From Sinosporangium siamense (GTDB taxonomy: Bacteria > Actinomycetota > Actinomycetes > Streptosporangiales > Streptosporangiaceae), in the NCBI RefSeq assembly GCF_016863435.1, contig NZ_BOOW01000039.1, positions 1 through 32,149 on the forward strand: DNA of 32,149 nucleotides, read 5' to 3'. The translations under genes were made by a program, and so were the position numbers. This document shows, in pieces, positions 16,001 to 23,630 of the stretch (position 1 is its first letter; each line of letters opens with the position of its first letter). The notes below the pieces were generated by a model. It did not search any database. It was not told the origin of the DNA and saw only the letters and a list, made by a program, of their open reading frames with translations.

Positions 16001-16286
16001 AGGACACCTGGATCTGCGCCATGCCCTCCGAGGAGGTGGACTTGGTTTCGGTGACTCCGTCGATTCCCTTGACCGCGTCCTCGATGGGGACGGAGACCTG
16101 TTCTTCGACGACTTCGGGCGAGGCCCCGGGGTAGGGGGCGACGACGAAGGCGGCTGGGAACGACAGGGACGGTAGCAGTTGCTGTTTCAGCGACGGGATC
16201 GTGAAGGCACCGAACGCGCTGAGCACAACCGCAATCAAGATCACAAGGCTGCGGTTGGCAAGGCTCAACCTGGCCAGGGCGGTCAT
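13086..16286 (-). CDS. RND (AcrB/HAE1-like) multidrug efflux transporter
   Basis: The 1066-residue protein has the full RND layout: TM1 at residues 12-30, a periplasm-side loop to about 355, TM2-6, a middle cytoplasmic linker, TM7 near 590, a second large loop, and TM8-12 near the end. Motifs include PYPGASPEVVEEQV (51-64) and the proton-relay pair Asp423-Asp424 in VGRVVDDSIVVLENI. The C-terminal half has VTNAIVLIDLVNQYR. It uses the proton gradient to expel drugs or lipids. No membrane-fusion or outer-membrane partner is adjacent, as usual in single-membrane actinobacteria. Residues 244-276 are an Ala/Pro-rich insert in the first loop. AAGGAG lies nine bases before the ATG at 16286. It is divergent from a MarR gene, the likely repressor, and followed by a strong terminator. 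Confidence 0.94.
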   Translation of the reverse strand: MTALARLSLANRSLVILIAVVLSAFGAFTIPSLKQQLLPSLSFPAAFVVAPYPGASPEVVEEQVSVPIEDAVKGIDGVTETKSTSSEGMAQIQVSFEYGKDIDDSVAEIQQAVAGLSSLPKDVDPRVVAGSTDDMPVLVLAVGDGGDPRAMTDKIKRLMLPEIQAVNGVREAEVTGTRDERIIITPDLGKLARRGLSPTAVADALRANGTPIPAGTLTDDGKSLTVQVGDRLTKLSDLTNLYLPPAAAPAAAAPAAARPGLPGASAARPPAPPAPVKLGDVAEIKRELAGATTVTRTNGQSSLGVSVTMKPDGNAVAISHDVRAKIPDLVRALGDSAEINVIFDQAPYVERSIKDLTTEGLLGLAFAVLVILIFLLSLRSTIVTAVSIPLSVVIALLALWAGDYSLNMLTLGALTIAVGRVVDDSIVVLENIKRHLGYGGAKRTAILTAVREVSGAVTASTLTTVAVFAPIALVGGMVGELFAPFAITVTVALLASLLVSLTIIPVLAYWFLKAPVLTPDEAKAAREAAEAKELRSPLQRAYLPVLRFATRRRFVTLLIGLLVFAGTMGLTTRLETTFIGSSGQDTLSLTQRMPLGTDLATTDAAAKKVEEVVANLKDVASYQVNVGSGGGFTGAGDPSSASYSLTLKEGVDADALQDELRGRISSLTGVGDITVGGAGGPGGAQDQVQVIVRAPDIQVLREASEAVRAKLDGVSGVRDVESNLAASAPRIEVDVDRKKAAARGLTEASIGQIVAQTFRGAPLGQLTLDGRPGDLVLRAGDAPETVKEIRDLRVPTATGLVKLSQVAKVEQVDGPTSVTRIDGERSAVVSGRATASDLGGVTTTLTAELEKLKLPEGASYEIGGVSADQQDAFADLGIAMLAAIAIVFMIMVATFRSFVQPVILLVSVPFAATGAVGLLLLTGTPMGVPALIGMLMLIGIVVTNAIVLIDLVNQYRAQGMGVNEAVIEGGRQRLRPILMTAVATIGALTPMAFGLTGSGGFISQPLAIVVIGGLVSSTLLTLVLVPTLYSLVEGAKERIRRRRSKGAGKAPVALVPKKEEQVTSAT

Positions 16287-16390
16287 GAAGGCGGGCTCCT
16301 TGAAGGAACAAGACAGAACAGAAGTAAAGAAGGCGCGAAGGGCAGCGATCCCCCGCTTTTGGGCCAGCCTAACACTTTGCCTTTGCCGAA

Positions 16391-16419
16391 TAATTAGGCC
16401 AACTTAAGGATCCTGATAA
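16391..16419 (-). promoter_or_regulatory. Candidate promoter of the RND pump gene
   Basis: On the minus strand TTATCA (16419-16414) and TAATTA (16396-16391) lie 17 bp apart in the AT-rich centre of the 153-bp divergent region. The imperfect palindrome TTAGG-CCAA-CTTAA at 16394-16407 overlaps it and could be a MarR site. Both calls are tentative. Confidence 0.35.
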
Positions 16420-16439
16420 CCTTCTCAGGTAGGCGAGAG

Positions 16440-16889
16440 GTGGCCGTGGACGACGAACGCAGCGCGATGATCAAACGCATCGGCGACATCCAGCGTGAGC
16501 TGGGACGACACTTCGCCGAGGATCAATCGTCCCCACTCTTCTCATCGCCGCTCACCCTGCGCCAGCTCAACGTCATGATGCTGCTCACATCCGCGGGCTC
16601 GGCCTCCGGTCAGCAGATCGCACAGCGCCTCGGCGTGAGTCTCGCCACCGTGACCGGCATCGTCGACCGGCTCGTCGCCCACGGGCTCGCCACCCGCCGC
16701 GAGGACCCGGCCGACCGGCGGATCCGCCTCGTCGAGCTCACCGAGGAGGGCGGGCGGCTCCTGCAGGACATCGCCGACGCGGGCTTCGCGAGGTACAGCC
16801 GGCTGCTGGAGCAGCTCGACACCGACACCCTGCGTGAGCTGGAGGCGGTCATGGAGAAGATCAGCAGAGCCGCCCAGGGGTTCGCCTGA
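16440..16889 (+). CDS. MarR-family transcriptional regulator
   Basis: The 149-residue protein is a typical MarR regulator. It has LTLRQLNVMMLLTSAGSASG, the recognition helix region QQIAQRLGVSLATVTGIVDRLVAHGLATRR and the wing DPADRRIRLVELTEEG (residues 40-105), flanked by dimerisation helices. It is divergent from the RND pump with 153 bp between them, so it most likely represses the pump in response to a drug-like ligand. The first start is GTG at 16440; a second GTG at 16446 has AGAGG five bases upstream and is about as likely. Its 3' end stops 1 bp from the end of the convergent MFS gene, so transcripts may interfere. Confidence 0.92.
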   Translation: MAVDDERSAMIKRIGDIQRELGRHFAEDQSSPLFSSPLTLRQLNVMMLLTSAGSASGQQIAQRLGVSLATVTGIVDRLVAHGLATRREDPADRRIRLVELTEEGGRLLQDIADAGFARYSRLLEQLDTDTLRELEAVMEKISRAAQGFA

Positions 16890-16890
16890 C

Positions 16891-18093
16891 TCAGGCGGCG
16901 AGCCGCCCGGCGCGGGGACGCAGCGAAACGGCTGCCGCGGACATGAACACGCACAGGAAGACCGGGATGCCGAGAGCCGTCGGCAGCCCGGTCAGCTCCG
17001 CCACTCCGCCGATGATCACCGGGCCGAGCATGAGCCCCGAGTAGCCGAGCGTCGCGACCTGCGCGATCGCCTCACCGGCGCGGGCCGGGTCGTGGTTGCC
17101 CGCCGCCGAGAACACCTGCGGCACCATCGTCGACAACCCCAGCCCGAACAGCCCGAACCCCACCATCGCCACGGCCAGGTCGCCGACCAGCAGCGTCATC
17201 CCCAGTCCCAGCGCGGCGAGCAGCCCGCACCAGCGCACCAGCGCCACCGGCCCGAACCGCAGCGCCAGGTGGTCGCCGGCGAACCGCCCGATGGTCATGC
17301 AGACGGAGAAGACCGCATATCCGATGCCGGCGACCCCGGGCGAGGCGCCGAGATCGCCGTTGAGGTAGACCGCCGTCCAGTCGACCGCCGCGCCCTCGCC
17401 CACCGAGCCCGCGAACGCCATCACGCCCATGAACAGCACCGCCCCCGACCAGCGGCCCCGTCGCTTCGGCCCCGGCGTTCCCTTCTGCGCGCTCTCCTTG
17501 CTCTCTGTGCGTACGGCGGGAGCCGAGGGGAGCAGCCACCGCCCCATGAACACCGCGGCGATCGCCAAGGGCACGTTCACCGCGATCATGGTGACACCCA
17601 CCGAGACGTCCTGCCACGCGGCCAGCGCCCCGAGACCGGCGCCGATGAGGCCGCCCACGCTGAACATCCCGTGGAAGGACGACATCAGCGGGCGGCCGTA
17701 CACCCGCTCGACCTCCACGGCGTGGGCGTTCATGGACACGTCCAGCAGCGCGTTGAGACTGCCCCATACCGCCAGGGTGACGATCAGCCACATCAGGTCG
17801 GGCGCGAAGCCCGGCGGGATCATCGCGACCGCCATCACGATCCCGGCCGGCACCATCAGCCGCGAACTCCCCAGCCTGTCGGTGAGCCGCCCGGCGACCT
17901 GCATGCCCGCCACCAGCCCGGCCGCCAGAGCGAACAGGCCGATGCTGAGCTGGCCTTCGCTGAGGGAAAGGTTCGCCTTGACCGCGGGGATCCGGGCCGC
18001 CCACACGCCAAGCGTGATGCCGAGCAGGGCAAAGAAGTAGCCGACAGAGATCCGTGCGCGGCGCGCCGTCGCATCGATGGTTCCGGCGCTCAC
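16891..18093 (-). CDS. MFS transporter (YbjJ-like)
   Basis: The 400-residue protein has twelve predicted membrane helices in two sets of six with a central cytoplasmic loop (RTESKESAQKGTPGPKRRGR, residues 200-220). It resembles the YbjJ branch of the major facilitator superfamily: GITLGVWAARIPAVKANLSLSEGQL at TM1, and GSLNALLDVSMNAHAVEVERVYGRPLMSSFHG in the region of TM4-5 identify it. The substrate is not known for this branch. The GTG at 18093 has a GGGGG ribosome site about three bases upstream. It is convergent with marR. The upstream flank is the gene-poor stretch 18094-19272. Confidence 0.9.
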   Translation of the reverse strand: MSAGTIDATARRARISVGYFFALLGITLGVWAARIPAVKANLSLSEGQLSIGLFALAAGLVAGMQVAGRLTDRLGSSRLMVPAGIVMAVAMIPPGFAPDLMWLIVTLAVWGSLNALLDVSMNAHAVEVERVYGRPLMSSFHGMFSVGGLIGAGLGALAAWQDVSVGVTMIAVNVPLAIAAVFMGRWLLPSAPAVRTESKESAQKGTPGPKRRGRWSGAVLFMGVMAFAGSVGEGAAVDWTAVYLNGDLGASPGVAGIGYAVFSVCMTIGRFAGDHLALRFGPVALVRWCGLLAALGLGMTLLVGDLAVAMVGFGLFGLGLSTMVPQVFSAAGNHDPARAGEAIAQVATLGYSGLMLGPVIIGGVAELTGLPTALGIPVFLCVFMSAAAVSLRPRAGRLAA

Positions 18094-18260
18094 GCGGCCC
18101 CCAGTCCTTCGCGTAACTAGCCCCCCAAACTATCCCATACCAGATGAATCGTCCGCCTCATCTTTTTGCCCCTATCTCCAGCTAGAGGCATGTAAAGCGC
18201 AAAGATCGCCTGGTACGGCGATGCCCGTTGGCTTAGCACCGGATTTCTCCGCCTACGGAT

Positions 18261-18293
18261 CGCGCCGATCGGGAGCGCGCCCCGATCGGCGCG
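18261..18293 (-). terminator. Hairpin terminator behind the hydrolase remnant
   Basis: Two perfect 13-bp arms (18261-18273 and 18281-18293) with a 7-nt loop lie eight bp beyond the stop of the hydrolase remnant. It looks like the original terminator of that gene. Confidence 0.65.
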
Positions 18294-18301
18294 CCCAGGT
18301 G

Positions 18302-18442
18302 TCAGCCGAGGTGCCGGGCGAAGAACCGCAGCGTGCCGTCCAGCGCGAACACCGGCATCTCCCCGTGCCCGCCTGGGTTGGCGTGCAGCGTCTTCTCCGC
18401 CGAGCCCAGGACGTCGAACAGCGCCAGACGGACGGCGTCGTC
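18302..18442 (-). pseudogene. C-terminal remnant of an alpha/beta hydrolase
   Basis: Forty-six codons in one minus-strand frame encode DDAVRLALFDVLGSAEKTLH followed by ANPGGHGEMPVFALDGTLRF and FARHLG. This matches the C-terminal end of alpha/beta hydrolases of the dienelactone hydrolase or acetylxylan-esterase type, including the catalytic His in NPGGH. A TGA immediately precedes the first recognisable codon and nothing upstream continues the protein, so at least three quarters of the gene is missing. The break point coincides with a stretch full of strong hairpins (18490-18628), which suggests insertion of a mobile element followed by loss. Confidence 0.7.
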
Positions 18443-18489
18443 TCAGAGGTGAAGCGCATAGCGTTTCATGCCTTTCGGGATGCCTTCTG

Positions 18490-18628
18490 CGGGCACTCCC
18501 TAAGCCGTGCGAGGGAGGGAGTCCCGACCTGTCACAACGTTGATCGGTCTCACCTCCTCGGTTCGCGGCACAGCGACGCCGAAGGGATCACGCGGGCTTC
18601 ACCCGCGTCCCGGCAAGGACGACGTCGC
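18490..18628. other. Densely structured non-coding segment, possible mobile-element end
   Basis: Two strong hairpins lie close together. The first pairs CGGG(C)ACTCCCT (18490-18501) with AGGGAGTCCCG (18516-18526), with one bulged C. The second has an outer stem GCGACG (18573-18578) with CGTCGC (18623-18628), then GGG with CCC, and an inner stem ACGCGGG (18590-18596) with CCCGCGT (18602-18608) around a 5-nt loop. No frame codes through it. It directly abuts the truncated hydrolase. Such paired hairpins resemble ends of IS200/IS605-type elements or an omega-RNA, and a tnpB gene is present at the left edge of this window, but I cannot show they are related. Confidence 0.35.
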
Positions 18629-19272
18629 CTTTTCCGGAGCCGATGTCCCTGGTCGTTTACCGGTGGGTACGGCGGAGCCGGGGAGCGCGAGGGCCGGCGG
18701 AGGGATTAATGGTCATGTCCTGTGTTGCGTTTCGGGCATTGGCTAATGGGGGTGCCTGGAGGCTTCGGTGTCGAGGGGGCGGGCTTCGGGGGGATCGAGG
18801 GGCATGGTGGAGCGGCTACGGCGGTGCCCGATTTCCGTGTGTGGTGTTAAGTGCGCTCCGCCGTGTTGCTCTTGGATTCTGTGGCTGATTTGCGAGGAGG
18901 GCCGGTCACCAGGTGATTTTCGCCACAGTTGGAATGTGACTCGGCGGGGTATCTGTGGGTCGGATGTCCTGTTGGGAAATCTGTTCGGAATGCAACTTCT
19001 GAGTGGGGGTGGCGACCAGGGGGTTCTCCCGCGTGGGGCGGGTGCCGGCTGTGGTGTTTCCGCTGCTCCGGTGCCCCATTGTCGGTGGAAGCCGTGGTTC
19101 GCCGGGTGAATGCCTGCCTGGTGGACTTCGTGACTGTGAGGGGGTTGCTGACCTTAAATGTCCTTAATCTTTCTATCCTGTACTGGGGAATTGGAAAGGG
19201 TAATACGCTTGTGCGCCCAGTCCTGATGCTGGATTCCACTAAAGTCGACATATTCGTATAGACGGGGGACAG
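18629..19272. other. Gene-poor stretch upstream of the kinase gene
   Basis: No frame here has the third-position GC bias of the real genes. The plus strand is rich in G and T, with long G-runs at 18747-18802. From about 19140 to 19260 the DNA becomes AT-rich (around CCTTAAATGTCCTTAATC) and carries promoter-like words. TATAGA at 19257-19262 ends ten bases before the kinase GTG and is the best -10 candidate, without a good -35. Confidence 0.5.
18775..18802 (+). other. G-quadruplex motif
   Basis: Four G-runs of 5, 3, 6 and 4 bases are separated by loops of 1, 4 and 5 bases on the plus strand, which satisfies the standard intramolecular quadruplex pattern. It lies about 470 bp upstream of the kinase gene in non-coding DNA. 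Confidence 0.6.
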
Positions 19273-20739
19273 GTGCCGGCGCTGCACAGCGATGACCCCG
19301 CCGATCTCGGCGGCTACAAACTCCACGGGCGGCTCGGTGCGAGCCTCACGGGCACCACCTACCTGGGACGGCGCGGGCAAAACGACTACGCCGTCAAGGT
19401 GCTCAACGGAGAGAGCCGCCCATCGGCCGGAGAGCTTGAGGCGGCGGCCACCGTGCCCGCGTACTGCACGGCCAGGATCGTGGAGGTGGGGGAGTGGGGT
19501 GACCACCCCTACGTCGTCAGCGACTACATCCCCGGGCCCTCACTGCACGCCCTCGTGACCTCCGAAGGGCCCCGGCGCGGCACGGAACTCGAGCGGATCG
19601 CCGTCAAGACCCTCGCCGGACTGGCCGCGATCCACCAGGCGGGCATCGTCCACGGCAACCTTCACCCCGGCAACGTGATCTGCGGCCCCGAGGGTGCCGT
19701 CGTCGTCGACTTCGGCCTCGCCGTCGGCACCCGGCCGCCCTTCGCGACGCCCGAGCAGGTCGCCGGCGGCCGGTTCGTGCCCGCAGGAGACCTGTTCGCC
19801 TGGGCCGCCGTCATGGTGTTCGCCGCCTCGGGTCAGCCGCCGTTCGGCGACGGGAACCCGGCCATCGTGGCCCACCGGATACTGCGCGACGACGCCTACC
19901 TCGGCCCGCTGAACGGCGTTCTCCGCGAGGTCGTGGCCGAGTGCCTGGCCAAGGAGCCGACCGCCCGCCCCACCGCGCAGGGCGCCCAGATGGCCTTCAT
20001 CGGCGGCGACGCCCCGCCCCCGCCCCCCGCCGCCCCCGGTCTCGCCAAGAAGCCGTCGCGCCGCGCCGCCACCCGGAGAAAACCCCGGGACATGCGGGTT
20101 CCGGCCATCGCGGGGGCTTGTGCCGTACTGCTGCTGGGCGGGGGCACCGCGTGGATCATGACGAGCGGCGACGCCGACTCCCGCGCGGTCGCCACGTCCG
20201 CCTCCCCCTCAGCCAAGCGGGACGAATCCAAGCCAACCGAGACCTCCCGGCCGCGCGGCGCCGTGACGGCGCGGCACACCGTGCCCTCTTCCGCCGACCC
20301 CACCTCGGCCGGGGCGAACTCCGGACGCGCCGACAAGTACCGCAACGAGGCGACAGGAATGTGCCTGTCCGTCGACACGAGCGAGACGGGCGAGGAAGCC
20401 GTGCAGCGGTCATGCGTGGACGGCGACGAAGAGCACTCGGGCAACGACAAGCCGCCCCTGGACGGCGACGAACTGTGGTGGCGCTTTGAGGAGCGGTCGC
20501 TACGCAACACCGAAACGGGCCTGTGCCTCGCGGCCGCGAGCACAAAGTCCGGCGGCGAGGTGGTCCAACGGAGCTGCGAAGCCGGCCGCACCGCCCAGCA
20601 CTGGACCTACGAGGGCGGCAACCTCCGCAACGCCGCCACCGGCATGTGCCTCACAATCCCCGAAGGCGAGGCCCTCAGCGGCCTGGCGGCCGTGCAGCGC
20701 CCCTGCGGCCCCGCCGCCGAACAGACCTGGCAGCGCTAG
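19273..20739 (+). CDS. Predicted membrane pseudokinase with ricin-type lectin domain
   Basis: The 488-residue protein has an N-terminal Ser/Thr-kinase fold (residues 12-245), a Pro-rich linker, one membrane helix (275-297, VPAIAGACAVLLLGGGTAWIM) and an extracellular ricin-B-type domain (about 335-488) with QHW and QTW motifs and repeated LRNxxTGxCL blocks. In the kinase, Lys42 (AVK), Asn134, Asp146 of DFG and the DLFAWA helix are kept. The HRD motif, however, reads HGN (127-129), so the catalytic Asp is Asn129, and the following Lys is His131. The glycine loop is also loose (GRLGASLTGTTYLG). It is therefore probably a pseudokinase or a very weak kinase that senses wall sugars outside and signals inside. 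The GTG at 19273 follows a GGGGGA ribosome site. The next gene may be co-transcribed. Confidence 0.88.
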   Translation: MPALHSDDPADLGGYKLHGRLGASLTGTTYLGRRGQNDYAVKVLNGESRPSAGELEAAATVPAYCTARIVEVGEWGDHPYVVSDYIPGPSLHALVTSEGPRRGTELERIAVKTLAGLAAIHQAGIVHGNLHPGNVICGPEGAVVVDFGLAVGTRPPFATPEQVAGGRFVPAGDLFAWAAVMVFAASGQPPFGDGNPAIVAHRILRDDAYLGPLNGVLREVVAECLAKEPTARPTAQGAQMAFIGGDAPPPPPAAPGLAKKPSRRAATRRKPRDMRVPAIAGACAVLLLGGGTAWIMTSGDADSRAVATSASPSAKRDESKPTETSRPRGAVTARHTVPSSADPTSAGANSGRADKYRNEATGMCLSVDTSETGEEAVQRSCVDGDEEHSGNDKPPLDGDELWWRFEERSLRNTETGLCLAAASTKSGGEVVQRSCEAGRTAQHWTYEGGNLRNAATGMCLTIPEGEALSGLAAVQRPCGPAAEQTWQR

Positions 20740-20772
20740 GTGCCGTGAGGGTTGCCCAACCTGGAGCTCATC

Positions 20773-21168
20773 GTGGAGGCGCTGAAAGGGGATGTCGGGG
20801 AGTTCCGAACTCTGTGGCCGGCGGCGGAGGCCGCTGCGGCAGTCGGCAAGGGCGCCGTTCCACCCCCTCACCCATCTGGCCCTGCCCCAATCCAGGTAGG
20901 CCGGTTGTTGCCCAGGTACACCGGCTCCATGGGAATTGTGGCGTGGAGTCCGGATGGTCGTCGGCTGGCCACTGCGGGCCACGACGGGGCGTTGCGGCTA
21001 TGGGATCTGACCAGCGCTGTCGCCCCGGGGGCGGGGGAAGCCGACGTCGACCGACTCCGCCGGGTAGTGGATGAACTGCGCCGGGAGAATGTGATGTTGC
21101 GCGGCGAACGGGATGAGTTGGTGGCTCGGCTCAGGGAGTTGTCCGTACCGGCCGGTGACTTCAGGTGA
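20773..21168 (+). CDS. Small protein with one WD40 repeat and a C-terminal coiled coil
   Basis: The 131-residue protein contains a single, well-formed WD40 repeat ([20 protein letters not shown] then LRLWDL, about residues 53-78) and ends in a heptad-rich helix ([20 protein letters not shown] through LVARLREL, about 93-126). WD40 propellers need six to eight repeats, so one repeat cannot fold as a propeller alone. This is either a remnant of a larger WD40 protein or a module that completes or caps another one. GTG at 20773 is chosen because GGAG stands six bases upstream; a TTG at 20752 is in frame but has no spaced ribosome site. It follows the pseudokinase gene by 33 bp and is convergent with the response regulator, 3 bp away. 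Confidence 0.6.
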   Translation: MEALKGDVGEFRTLWPAAEAAAAVGKGAVPPPHPSGPAPIQVGRLLPRYTGSMGIVAWSPDGRRLATAGHDGALRLWDLTSAVAPGAGEADVDRLRRVVDELRRENVMLRGERDELVARLRELSVPAGDFR

Positions 21169-21171
21169 CGG

Positions 21172-21828
21172 TCAGGGTTCGATGAGGCCGGCTCGGATGG
21201 CGTAGCGGGTGAGTTCCAGGCGGTCGCGCATGCCTAGTTTCTGGAGGATGTTGGCGCGGTGGCGGTCGACGGTCTTGACGCTGATGACCAGGGTGTCGGC
21301 GATTTCCTTGGCGCTGTTGCCTTCGGCGATGAGTTTGACGATTTCCTCCTCGCGGGGGGTGAGGATGCTCTCGGGGACGCGTTCGCCGCGGGCGCCGCGT
21401 TGGAGGTAGTCGCGGATCAAGGCTGTCACGGCGCCGGGGTAGAGGAAGGGTTCGCCGCGCATAGCGGCGCGGCAGGCTTCGAGGAGGTCCTGGTCGGCGA
21501 CGGATTTCAGGACATAGCCGGAGGCCCCGGCTTTGAGGGCCTCGAAGAAGTACTGCTCGTTGTCGTACATCGACAAGATGAGAATCCGCACCCCGGGTGC
21601 CCGCCGGGCGATCTCGCGGGCCGCCTGGATGCCGGTCATGCGGGGCATCGCCACGTCGAGCACGGCCAGGTCGATGTCCTCGGACGACACCGCGTCGACC
21701 GCCTCGGCGCCGTCGGCGGCCTCGGCGACGACCTCCAGGTCGGGTTCGGCGTCGAGGATCAGCCGCAGGCCGCGACGGACCAGGGCGTGGTCGTCGGCCA
21801 GCAGGATCCGTGTCTTTCCGGTGGTCAC
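21172..21828 (-). CDS. NarL/LuxR-family response regulator
   Basis: The 218-residue protein has a receiver domain (residues 5-120) with acidic pocket Asp12-Asp13, phospho-acceptor Asp58 in LAVLDVAMPRMTG and Lys near 109 in VLKSVAD, followed by a LuxR-type helix-turn-helix (about 155-200, LTPREEEIVKLIAEGNSAKEI and VKTVDRHRANI). It is the output of the two-component pair with the kinase directly upstream. The GTG at 21828 overlaps the kinase stop in GTGA, so translation is coupled. Targets cannot be predicted; it probably responds to an envelope or redox signal, like many actinobacterial NarL pairs. Confidence 0.95.
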   Translation of the reverse strand: MTTGKTRILLADDHALVRRGLRLILDAEPDLEVVAEAADGAEAVDAVSSEDIDLAVLDVAMPRMTGIQAAREIARRAPGVRILILSMYDNEQYFFEALKAGASGYVLKSVADQDLLEACRAAMRGEPFLYPGAVTALIRDYLQRGARGERVPESILTPREEEIVKLIAEGNSAKEIADTLVISVKTVDRHRANILQKLGMRDRLELTRYAIRAGLIEP

Positions 21829-22859
21829 CTTTCCTCCTCGCCGCCACAGGGCTTCGCCGTACAGGGGATGGCGAGCCGCACCTCGGTGCCGCCGCCGGGG
21901 GGTGAGTCGACCGTCAGTTTGGCGCCGATGAGCAGGGCGCGTTCGCGCATGCCGCGGATGCCGGCGCCGTCGTTTCTGGCGCCGCCGCGGCCGTTGTCGG
22001 TGATGCGCAGCGTCAGGTGATCGTCCTCCTCGGTCAGGGACAACTCCACCGCGTCGGCCCGGGCGTGCCGGGCGACGTTGGTGAGGCCCTCCTGGGCGAT
22101 GCGGTAGACGACGAGTTCGGTCTCGGCGCTCAGCTTCGGCAGGGCGGGGTCCACCTTGCGGGTCACCGGCACGCCGATGACCTGGGAGAAGTCGCTGCTG
22201 AGGGCGCTCAGGGCGCTCTGCAGGCCGAGATCCTCAAGGACGCCGGGGCGTAGCCTGCGCGCGACCTGGCGTACCTCGTCCAGGCTGGCGCGCACGGTCT
22301 CCTGGACGGCGCGGAGTTCTTCGGCCAGGTCACCGGGTGCCCGGTCCACGGCGCGTTTGAGGCCGAGGAGGACGACGGTGAGGCTCTGGCCGATCTCGTC
22401 GTGGAGTTCGCGGGCGATGCGCCGGCGTTCGTTCTCCTGGGCGGCGAGGGCGTGGGCGCTCGCGGTGCTGCGTTCGGACTCCAGCCGGTCGAGCATGGCG
22501 TTGAACGTTTCGATCACCTGGTGAAGGTCGCCGTTGCCGTTGTCGACGAGCCGGTCGTCCATGCCGAGCAGGTCGACCCGCTGCATCAGAGTGGTGAGCG
22601 CCGACAGCGGCGCCAGGCTGGTGCGCAGGACCAGGGCATTGACGGCCAGGAGCACCGCGAGGCCGACGATCAGCACCGGCAGCTCGGTGAGCAGGACGGG
22701 TGAGGAGACGGTGGCGGGCGAGAACGCGAGCACCAGGGTCCCCACCGTGAACACCAGTCCGTTCATCAGGAACAGCCGGCGGTACAGTCGCTGGACGGGG
22801 TTCTTCCCGCCCGGCGCCCGGAGACTCGGTGCCCCGGGTGGTGGGTAGCGGTCGCTCAT
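21825..22859 (-). CDS. Membrane sensor histidine kinase (HisKA_3 type)
   Basis: The 344-residue protein has two membrane helices (about 30-48 and 58-78) with a very short extracellular loop, a HAMP-like region (79-131), a dimerisation helix with phospho-acceptor His153 in [16 protein letters not shown], and an HATPase domain with N box LTNVARHA and G box [22 protein letters not shown]. The short loop suggests sensing in or at the membrane. The ATG at 22859 is followed by a Pro-rich cytoplasmic tail. It is coupled to the NarL regulator by the GTGA overlap and is divergent from the CBS-domain gene. Confidence 0.95.
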   Translation of the reverse strand: MSDRYPPPGAPSLRAPGGKNPVQRLYRRLFLMNGLVFTVGTLVLAFSPATVSSPVLLTELPVLIVGLAVLLAVNALVLRTSLAPLSALTTLMQRVDLLGMDDRLVDNGNGDLHQVIETFNAMLDRLESERSTASAHALAAQENERRRIARELHDEIGQSLTVVLLGLKRAVDRAPGDLAEELRAVQETVRASLDEVRQVARRLRPGVLEDLGLQSALSALSSDFSQVIGVPVTRKVDPALPKLSAETELVVYRIAQEGLTNVARHARADAVELSLTEEDDHLTLRITDNGRGGARNDGAGIRGMRERALLIGAKLTVDSPPGGGTEVRLAIPCTAKPCGGEEER

Positions 22860-23027
22860 GATTCGAGCTTGGTCACCTCGGGGCCCGTTTGTCTATCCGC
22901 ACCGCCACCCATCCCTCACCGGCGAATACATAGCGGACCCCACGGCGAATGGGTGTCAGACCCGATGGTGTTCATGGGTGGTCACCTCGAATACTGGTTC
23001 GAAAGGGGGAACCGCCGACTTCAGCGC

Positions 23028-23057
23028 GCCGATCAAGGACCCGGCCGATCAAGGACC
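23028..23057 (+). repeat. 14-bp direct repeat ahead of the CBS gene
   Basis: GCCGATCAAGGACC occurs at 23028-23041 and again at 23044-23057, one copy every 16 bp. The second copy runs directly into the ribosome site AGGAGGT (23058-23064). It could be a regulator site or a small duplication. Confidence 0.6.
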
Positions 23058-23120
23058 AGGAGGTCAGATGTCGTGACCGCACTGACGACGACCATCAATT
23101 CAGACCAACAGGACGGAGCC

Positions 23121-23579
23121 ATGCAAGCACGCGACATCGCCGTGAACCTTCCCACGGTGACAGTACGCGACCCCGTCGCCAAGGCGGTGCGGGTCATGGC
23201 GCTGGGGCGGCAGCCCGGCTTGATCGTCGTCGATGAGGCCGGACGCCCGCACACGGTGCTGCCCGGCACCCAGGTGCTGCGGCTCGCGATCCCCGAGTCG
23301 TTTCAGGCCGATCCGGCGCTGTGCCGCGCCATCGACGAGGCCCACGCCGACCTTTTCTGGCAGGAACTCGGCAATCTCACCGTCGGTGACTGCCTGCCCG
23401 ACCCGCCGGCGAAGCCGGTGCTCGTGAAGCCCGACGCCAACCTGCTGGAGGTGGCCGCGCTGATGGCGCGGATGCGCAGCCCGCTCGTCGCGGTCGTCGA
23501 CCGCGACCGCGTGCTGCTCGGCGCGATCACGCTTGAGCGGCTGCTGACCAGCCTCGCCGTCGTCGGTCCGGGCGACTGA
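23121..23579 (+). CDS. CBS-domain protein
   Basis: The 152-residue protein has a pair of CBS motifs. The first covers [20 protein letters not shown] to [22 protein letters not shown] (residues 1-52); the second covers VGDCLP to [22 protein letters not shown] (about 90-145). CBS pairs bind adenosine nucleotides and regulate partner enzymes or transporters. The ATG at 23121 fits the family start and has AGGA seven bases upstream. An in-frame GTG at 23073 has an excellent AGGAGGT eight bases upstream and would add 16 residues ([16 protein letters not shown]); which is used is undecided. The transporter two genes downstream is the likely partner: similar CBS proteins are found beside ArsB/NhaD-like transporters in actinomycetes. 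Confidence 0.88.
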   Translation: MQARDIAVNLPTVTVRDPVAKAVRVMALGRQPGLIVVDEAGRPHTVLPGTQVLRLAIPESFQADPALCRAIDEAHADLFWQELGNLTVGDCLPDPPAKPVLVKPDANLLEVAALMARMRSPLVAVVDRDRVLLGAITLERLLTSLAVVGPGD

Positions 23580-23630
23580 TCCCCCTTTTCTGAGTACCAC
23601 AGCCATCGCACATTGTTCGGAGGTCTCCTC

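Noticed and set aside
18929-19261. 110-codon plus-strand frame upstream of the kinase.
   Set aside because: Third codon positions are not GC-rich, there is no ribosome site and no recognisable motif.
18847-19506. 219-codon minus frame spanning the kinase start.
   Set aside because: It overlaps the well-supported kinase gene and has no family features or codon bias.
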